Source: an uncultured Succinivibrionaceae bacterium
Lineage (GTDB): Bacteria; Pseudomonadota; Gammaproteobacteria; Enterobacterales; Succinivibrionaceae
Reading direction: 5' to 3'
Assembly (NCBI GenBank): GCA_900539665.1
Contig: UQCV01000089.1
Coordinates: 1 to 9,516 of the forward strand
Length of the DNA: 9,516 nucleotides
Position 1 is the first letter of the stretch, and every line of letters starts with the position of its first letter. The notes under the pieces were generated by a model. The model made no database searches. It had not been told where the DNA came from and saw only the letters and a program-made list of their open reading frames with translations. The position numbers were made by a program, and so were the translations under genes. Positions 7,255 to 9,516 of the stretch are shown here, one piece after another.

Positions 7255-7275
7255 ATCAACAATCAATAATCAATA
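7255..7275. repeat. Three tandem 7-bp repeats upstream of luxS
   Basis: ATCAACA, ATCAATA, ATCAATA run head to tail on the plus strand (TGTTGAT/TATTGAT on the luxS strand), between the lipoprotein gene and luxS. They could be a small operator array or simple slippage in AT-rich DNA. Confidence 0.4.
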
Positions 7276-7300
7276 ATATGTAAAGCTTCAAATATGTTAT

Positions 7301-7876
7301 TTAAAGTTTGCACTTTCTTAACTGAGAGGCATACTCTCGAGCCGTACGCTCCACATTACGAGCGGTATTTTGGAGGTCTTTGTTTTTTTTATAAGAACCA
7401 CGCTTATAACCACCCCAACCCTCATGGTAATTCAAGTATTGTCTATAAGCATCTGTAAGAGGAACCCCATTAAGACGCTTGGTTTTTAACATATACCAAC
7501 TCACAAAATCTAGAGCGTCTCTAAAATCACTGCGGGAAGGGAACAAGCCATCAGTTTCATTCTTATAGTCATCCCACACCGGATCTTGCGCCTGTGGATA
7601 ACCAAAGGCACTACTGCCACGGCCGTAAGGAATAAATAAAAACCAACGCATAGGTGGTCTAGCATCTTCAACATAACCAGATTCATGATAAATAAACGCC
7701 ATGGCAATATTGATAGGGACACCTCGCTCTTGATGAACTTCTTGCGCAATTTCGTACCAATCGTCTTTTTCTTGAAAAATTTGGCATAAATTGCGGGGCT
7801 GTTTAGGTGGAGTTACAGAACAACCGACAGTCAAAAAAATGCTAACAAAAAGGAGGAATAACATCAAATTACGCAT
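7301..7876 (-). CDS. Lipoprotein with transglycosylase-like (SLT) domain
   Basis: Probably acts on peptidoglycan from a membrane anchor. The N-terminus is a lipoprotein signal: Lys/Arg-poor start, hydrophobic segment (4-18) and lipobox TVGC with lipidated C19. Ser at +2 would direct it to the outer membrane by the usual Lol rule. The mature part resembles gammaproteobacterial lipoproteins annotated with a lysozyme-like SLT domain: WYEIAQEVHQERGVPINIAMAFIYHESG (40-67), where E65 is the likely catalytic acid, then SSAFGYPQAQDPVWDDY (88-104), DFVSWY (123-128) and YHEGWGGYKRGSY (150-162). At 191 residues it is full length for that group. The ribosome site AGGAGG, about 6 bases upstream, is strong. 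It starts 52 bases after glnB with no terminator between, so it may share the glnB transcript. The enzymatic activity is inferred from family resemblance. Confidence 0.8.
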   Translation of the reverse strand: MRNLMLFLLFVSIFLTVGCSVTPPKQPRNLCQIFQEKDDWYEIAQEVHQERGVPINIAMAFIYHESGYVEDARPPMRWFLFIPYGRGSSAFGYPQAQDPVWDDYKNETDGLFPSRSDFRDALDFVSWYMLKTKRLNGVPLTDAYRQYLNYHEGWGGYKRGSYKKNKDLQNTARNVERTAREYASQLRKCKL

Positions 7877-7928
7877 TATTTCCTCCTCTATAAATCACAA
7901 CTACTTTCACAAAAATAAATCGCGCTAA

Positions 7929-8267
7929 TTAAACAGCGTCGTCATTTTCTTCGCCAGTTCTAATACGAATCACACGTTCAACAGTAGTAACAAAAATCTT
8001 ACCATCACCAATTTTACCAGTGTGAGCGCCTTGAACTATAGCTTCAATGCAAGAATCAAGATCTTCGTCTTTAACCACGATTTCAAGTTTAGCTTTGGGT
8101 AAAAAATCAACCACATACTCAGCACCACGATAAAGCTCAGTGTGGCCTTTCTGACGACCAAAACCTTTTACTTCAGAAACAGTAAGACCTGAAATCCCTT
8201 TAGCGCTTAATGCTTCACGCACATCGTCAAGCTTAAATGGTTTAATAATCGCGGTAATCTTTTTCAT
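7929..8267 (-). CDS. glnB: Nitrogen regulatory protein PII (GlnB type)
   Basis: A trimeric cytosolic signal protein that reads 2-oxoglutarate and ATP/ADP and controls glutamine synthetase adenylylation and NtrB. From the ATG at 8267 it has 112 residues, as in E. coli GlnB. Features are the T-loop Y51 in GHTELYRGAEY (uridylylation site), KGFGRQKGH with Q39, K58 in DFLPK, the PII signature TGKIGDGKIFV (83-93) and RVIRIRTGE (98-106). VDFLPK with D54 and the start KKITAIIKPFKLDDVREAL favour GlnB over GlnK. The frame is open to a TTG at 8273, but the ribosome site GGGG (8278-8275) would then be only 1 base away; it is 7 bases from the ATG, so I chose the ATG. No amtB is adjacent, which also argues against GlnK. 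It is probably followed on the same transcript by the lipoprotein gene. Confidence 0.96.
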   Translation of the reverse strand: MKKITAIIKPFKLDDVREALSAKGISGLTVSEVKGFGRQKGHTELYRGAEYVVDFLPKAKLEIVVKDEDLDSCIEAIVQGAHTGKIGDGKIFVTTVERVIRIRTGEENDDAV

Positions 8268-8290
8268 TTCCAAACCCCAAAAAACTATAC

Positions 8291-8306
8291 AGTAACTTTC
8301 GTGCCT
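8291..8306 (-). promoter_or_regulatory. Sigma-54-like promoter of glnB (imperfect)
   Basis: On the minus strand AGGCACG-N4-TTAC compares with the -24/-12 consensus TGGCACG-N4-TTGC. The spacing is exact (GG, 10 bases, then AC instead of GC), but the -12 G and the first T are changed. A start near 8280 would give a leader of about 13 bases that just contains the GGGG ribosome site. A stronger sigma-54 element lies about 0.9 kb upstream in the same direction. The lost -12 G makes this uncertain. Confidence 0.35.
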
Positions 8307-8323
8307 AGATAACTGTCCGAAAG

Positions 8324-8349
8324 TACCGGTAAGAACTCACTATACCGGT
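8324..8349. repeat. Pair of TACCGGT boxes upstream of glnB
   Basis: TACCGGT occurs at 8324-8330 and again at 8343-8349, with the self-complementary core ACCGGT, 19 bp apart, about two helical turns. The spacing would suit two protomers of a regulator binding one face of the DNA. I do not recognise the regulator; the sites do not match the NtrC pattern GCACC-N5-GGTGC. Confidence 0.4.
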
Positions 8350-8567
8350 TTAAGTAAAATACTCTTTAATTATACTTTGCTTTTATACTAAATAATATAG
8401 AAACAAATGTAAACCGCAAATATGCCCTTAATAATAGCCTCCTTCCTACAAAAAACAAGAAAGATAATTGTTAGTACAACGAAATAAAAAGATGCCCAAT
8501 TACCCCTTAAAAAATATGAAACAAAGGCATATGACACACGTACATATCACCACATAAAATTCTTGCC

Positions 8568-8594
8568 ATAAAAAAGGGACCTCAAAGGTCCCTT
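8568..8594 (-). terminator. Intrinsic terminator after the SieB-like gene
   Basis: AAGGGACC (8574-8581) and GGTCCCTT (8587-8594) form a perfect 8-bp stem with a 5-base loop, followed on the minus strand by TTTT and TATGG. It ends 19 bases after the stop codon of the membrane-protein gene. Confidence 0.85.
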
Positions 8595-8613
8595 ACTTGA
8601 CGGAATAATTTAA

Positions 8614-9168
8614 TTAACGAGCGTATTTTGGTCGGGCACTTAGAATTTGTTCAATTTGTTCCTCGGACATTTTAGCGCGGGATAACCCTACTGCGCGATA
8701 AGTAATTAAAGGTCTAGCTTCAAGGTTAATCATAAGAGGAGTCTTACCTTGCACATCAATGATATCTTCTGCTACAGCCAAAATACCTGAATTTAAAAGA
8801 TTTTTAACGGTAGGTTCTGCAATAGGAAGATTGATGACACTCTTTCTTTGGAGAACAAATTCACGTAATACAGCTCGTTCTGAAAAGTCTAAGCAGGAAA
8901 CCATACGGGTTAATTTCTTTAAACGATATTTACCTTCAAGAGCGTTATAAGCTAAGCTTGCCACCATAACCAACCCTTGGCTAATAAAGTTAGATGCAGC
9001 GATAATTAGCATAATCCACAATACAAAGTTGAAGGAATTAAGCTTAGTTGCTAAATCAGTACTAACTAATTCAATTGGGGTTGCTAGTAAAAACACACAT
9101 ACGATAAGAACCCACATCAAAATAGAGTTCAAGCGAGAAATAAAAGCACGTTCTTTAGATTTGTTCAT
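8614..9168 (-). CDS. Small inner-membrane protein with SieB-like cytosolic domain
   Basis: A 184-residue protein with two membrane helices (about 14-32 and 47-71) separated by a short loop with P31 and E33, followed by a basic cytoplasmic stretch (KYRLKKLTR, 80-88) and a compact domain, CLDFSERAVLREFVLQRKSVINLPIAEPTVKNLLNSGILAV (92-132). This layout, two helices then L-x-x-x-E-x-x-VL-x-x-F followed by a predicted winged-helix-like VxxLxxxGIL segment, resembles the superinfection exclusion B (SieB) family, known from phage P22 and found as chromosomal genes in gammaproteobacteria. The C-terminal 35 residues are polar. The start has GAGG 8 bases upstream. It stands alone between the tuf terminator and its own terminator, behind a strong sigma-54 promoter. 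No phage genes are nearby, so a role in phage exclusion is not supported here; the function is unknown. Confidence 0.65.
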   Translation of the reverse strand: MNKSKERAFISRLNSILMWVLIVCVFLLATPIELVSTDLATKLNSFNFVLWIMLIIAASNFISQGLVMVASLAYNALEGKYRLKKLTRMVSCLDFSERAVLREFVLQRKSVINLPIAEPTVKNLLNSGILAVAEDIIDVQGKTPLMINLEARPLITYRAVGLSRAKMSEEQIEQILSARPKYAR

Positions 9169-9209
9169 AATGTCCGCCTCATTGTCAAATTACTAACACG
9201 ATAAACATT

Positions 9210-9228
9210 ATGCAACTTAAGTGCCAAG
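9210..9228 (-). promoter_or_regulatory. Sigma-54 (-24/-12) promoter of the SieB-like gene
   Basis: On the minus strand TTGGCAC-N5-TTGCAT matches the RpoN consensus TGGCAC-N5-TTGCA at every conserved base, with GG (9225-9224) and GC (9213-9212) separated by exactly 10 bases. The start would be near 9200, giving a leader of about 32 bases that includes the GAGG ribosome site. Such promoters need an ATP-driven enhancer-binding activator, so expression is probably conditional. Confidence 0.85.
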
Positions 9229-9266
9229 CCTTAGATTTTAACTTAAAGGCACGCTGAGGCCCGTTC

Positions 9267-9402
9267 TAGGCTCCTAAATAGCCTACTGCACTCATCTAGC
9301 TACAACATATTGTCTATTTAATGACAATTTCTAATCGAACTGAACCCTAGGGTCAATTTTTCGACATGATAAATATTTACCTACCAACCCAATTCTTGGG
9401 TT
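9267..9402. promoter_or_regulatory. Cluster of dyads, candidate upstream activator sites
   Basis: Four inverted repeats sit upstream of the sigma-54 promoter: TAGGCT-N7-AGCCTA (9267-9285), ATTGTC-N8-GACAAT (9309-9328), the uninterrupted palindrome ACCCTAGGGT (9344-9353), and AACCCAA-TTC-TTGGGTT (9386-9402). Their centres are roughly 76, 118, 148 and 194 bases before the predicted start, the normal range for enhancers. They do not share one consensus, so not all can be sites for the same protein. The last also looks like a plus-strand hairpin with a T-rich tail, but there is no plus-strand gene for it to end. Confidence 0.4.
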
Positions 9403-9423
9403 TTATTTAGAAATACAAAACTA

Positions 9424-9457
9424 AAAAACAAAAAGGGAGAACTTACATTCTCCCTTT
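9424..9457 (-). terminator. Intrinsic terminator of tuf
   Basis: On the minus strand AAAGGGAGAA (complement of 9432-9441) pairs with its partner at 9448-9457: a perfect 10-bp stem with a 6-base loop, followed by TTGTTTTTTAG. It lies about 35 bases after the tuf stop codon. Confidence 0.88.
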
Positions 9458-9491
9458 ACATTAATTATCTTTAAGTCAAATGACTAGAAGA

Positions 9492-9516
9492 TTATTCGAT
9501 AACCTTAGCTACTACA
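9492..9516 (-). CDS. tuf: Elongation factor Tu, last 8 codons (partial)
   Basis: Read leftward from the window edge, the frame ends VVAKVIE and then TAA (9494-9492). This matches the conserved C-terminus of EF-Tu (GAGVVAKVLG in E. coli), the GTPase that brings aminoacyl-tRNA to the ribosome. Only the tail is present, so the call rests on seven residues plus the strong terminator just after it. Confidence 0.75.

Larger units (their letters stand above)
8268..8613. other. Intergenic region upstream of glnB
   Basis: 346 bases without a credible gene. From right to left they hold the terminator of the membrane-protein gene (8568-8594), an A/T-rich stretch with no open frame above about a dozen codons, a TATAAT on the minus strand (8374-8369) without a recognisable -35, two copies of TACCGGT 19 bp apart (8324-8330 and 8343-8349), an inverted repeat ACTTTCG (8295-8301) / CGAAAGT (8318-8324), and a sigma-54-like element (8306-8291) next to the glnB start. 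Confidence 0.6.
9169..9491. other. Intergenic regulatory region between tuf and the SieB-like gene
   Basis: 323 bases with no credible gene on either strand. They hold the sigma-54 promoter (9228-9210), a cluster of four short dyads (9267-9402) at the distance where enhancer-binding proteins usually act, and the tuf terminator (9424-9457). Confidence 0.65.

Noticed and set aside
7273..7300. A palindrome-like stretch around AAGCTT after the lipoprotein gene, considered as its terminator
   Set aside because: The arms do not pair beyond the AAGCTT core and there is no T-run; I see no convincing terminator for the lipoprotein gene.
8437..8447. A near-perfect ribosome site (AGGAAGGAGGC) on the minus strand in the glnB upstream region
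   Set aside because: No ATG, GTG or TTG follows at usable distance, and no open frame of any size continues from it; probably chance or a relic.
8614..9168. SieB-like gene as evidence for a prophage remnant or defence island
   Set aside because: No integrase, repressor, structural or other defence genes are nearby, the flanks are core genes (tuf, glnB), and base composition does not stand out.
9182..9187. A perfect TTGACA -35 box on the minus strand before the SieB-like gene
   Set aside because: A -10 box at 16-18 bases would fall inside the coding sequence, where there is only AACAAA-like sequence; the sigma-54 element explains the gene better.

Overview
The window looks like AT-rich chromosome from a gammaproteobacterium. 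GmhB, TmcA, RraB, LuxS and GlnB are all of the gammaproteobacterial type, and gmhB lies directly upstream of what looks like a ribosomal RNA promoter, as it does in E. coli. A host-associated lineage such as the Succinivibrionaceae would fit the AT-richness and these divergent proteins, but that placement is a guess from general character, not from a search. I see no insertion sequence, prophage, tRNA gene or CRISPR array; this is mostly a core-genome region.

Left part (1-1357): gmhB (heptose bisphosphate phosphatase, LPS core precursor synthesis) runs leftward and ends at an intrinsic terminator. Behind it is a strong leftward promoter with the hallmarks of an rRNA P1 promoter: TTGACG, 16 bp, TATAAT, a GC-containing discriminator and A/T-tracts upstream. 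GmhB carries an unusual Lys/Ser/Asn-rich tail of about 165 residues. Overlapping divergent promoters separate it from the next operon.

Middle part (1358-6075): a rightward operon of three tightly packed genes: a long TmcA (tRNA-Met wobble cytidine acetyltransferase), an OmpR-family response regulator starting 1 base after the tmcA stop, and an EnvZ-like sensor kinase overlapping the regulator by 11 bases. It ends at a bidirectional terminator shared with the convergent luxS-rraB pair.

Right part (6118-9516): everything runs leftward. From upstream to downstream these are the 3' end of tuf (EF-Tu) with its terminator, a small two-helix membrane protein with a SieB-like cytosolic domain and its own terminator, glnB (PII), a lipoprotein with a transglycosylase-like (SLT) domain, luxS (AI-2 synthesis, methyl cycle) and rraB (RNase E inhibitor). 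The most striking regulatory signal is a textbook sigma-54 (-24/-12) promoter in front of the membrane-protein gene, with several short dyads 75-195 bases upstream of the predicted start. A weaker sigma-54-like element sits immediately in front of glnB. Together they suggest that this stretch may be under nitrogen or other enhancer-binding-protein control.

Nothing here is clearly an undescribed system. The best leads are the sigma-54-driven membrane protein, the tailed GmhB, and the co-transcription of a tRNA-modification enzyme with a two-component system.
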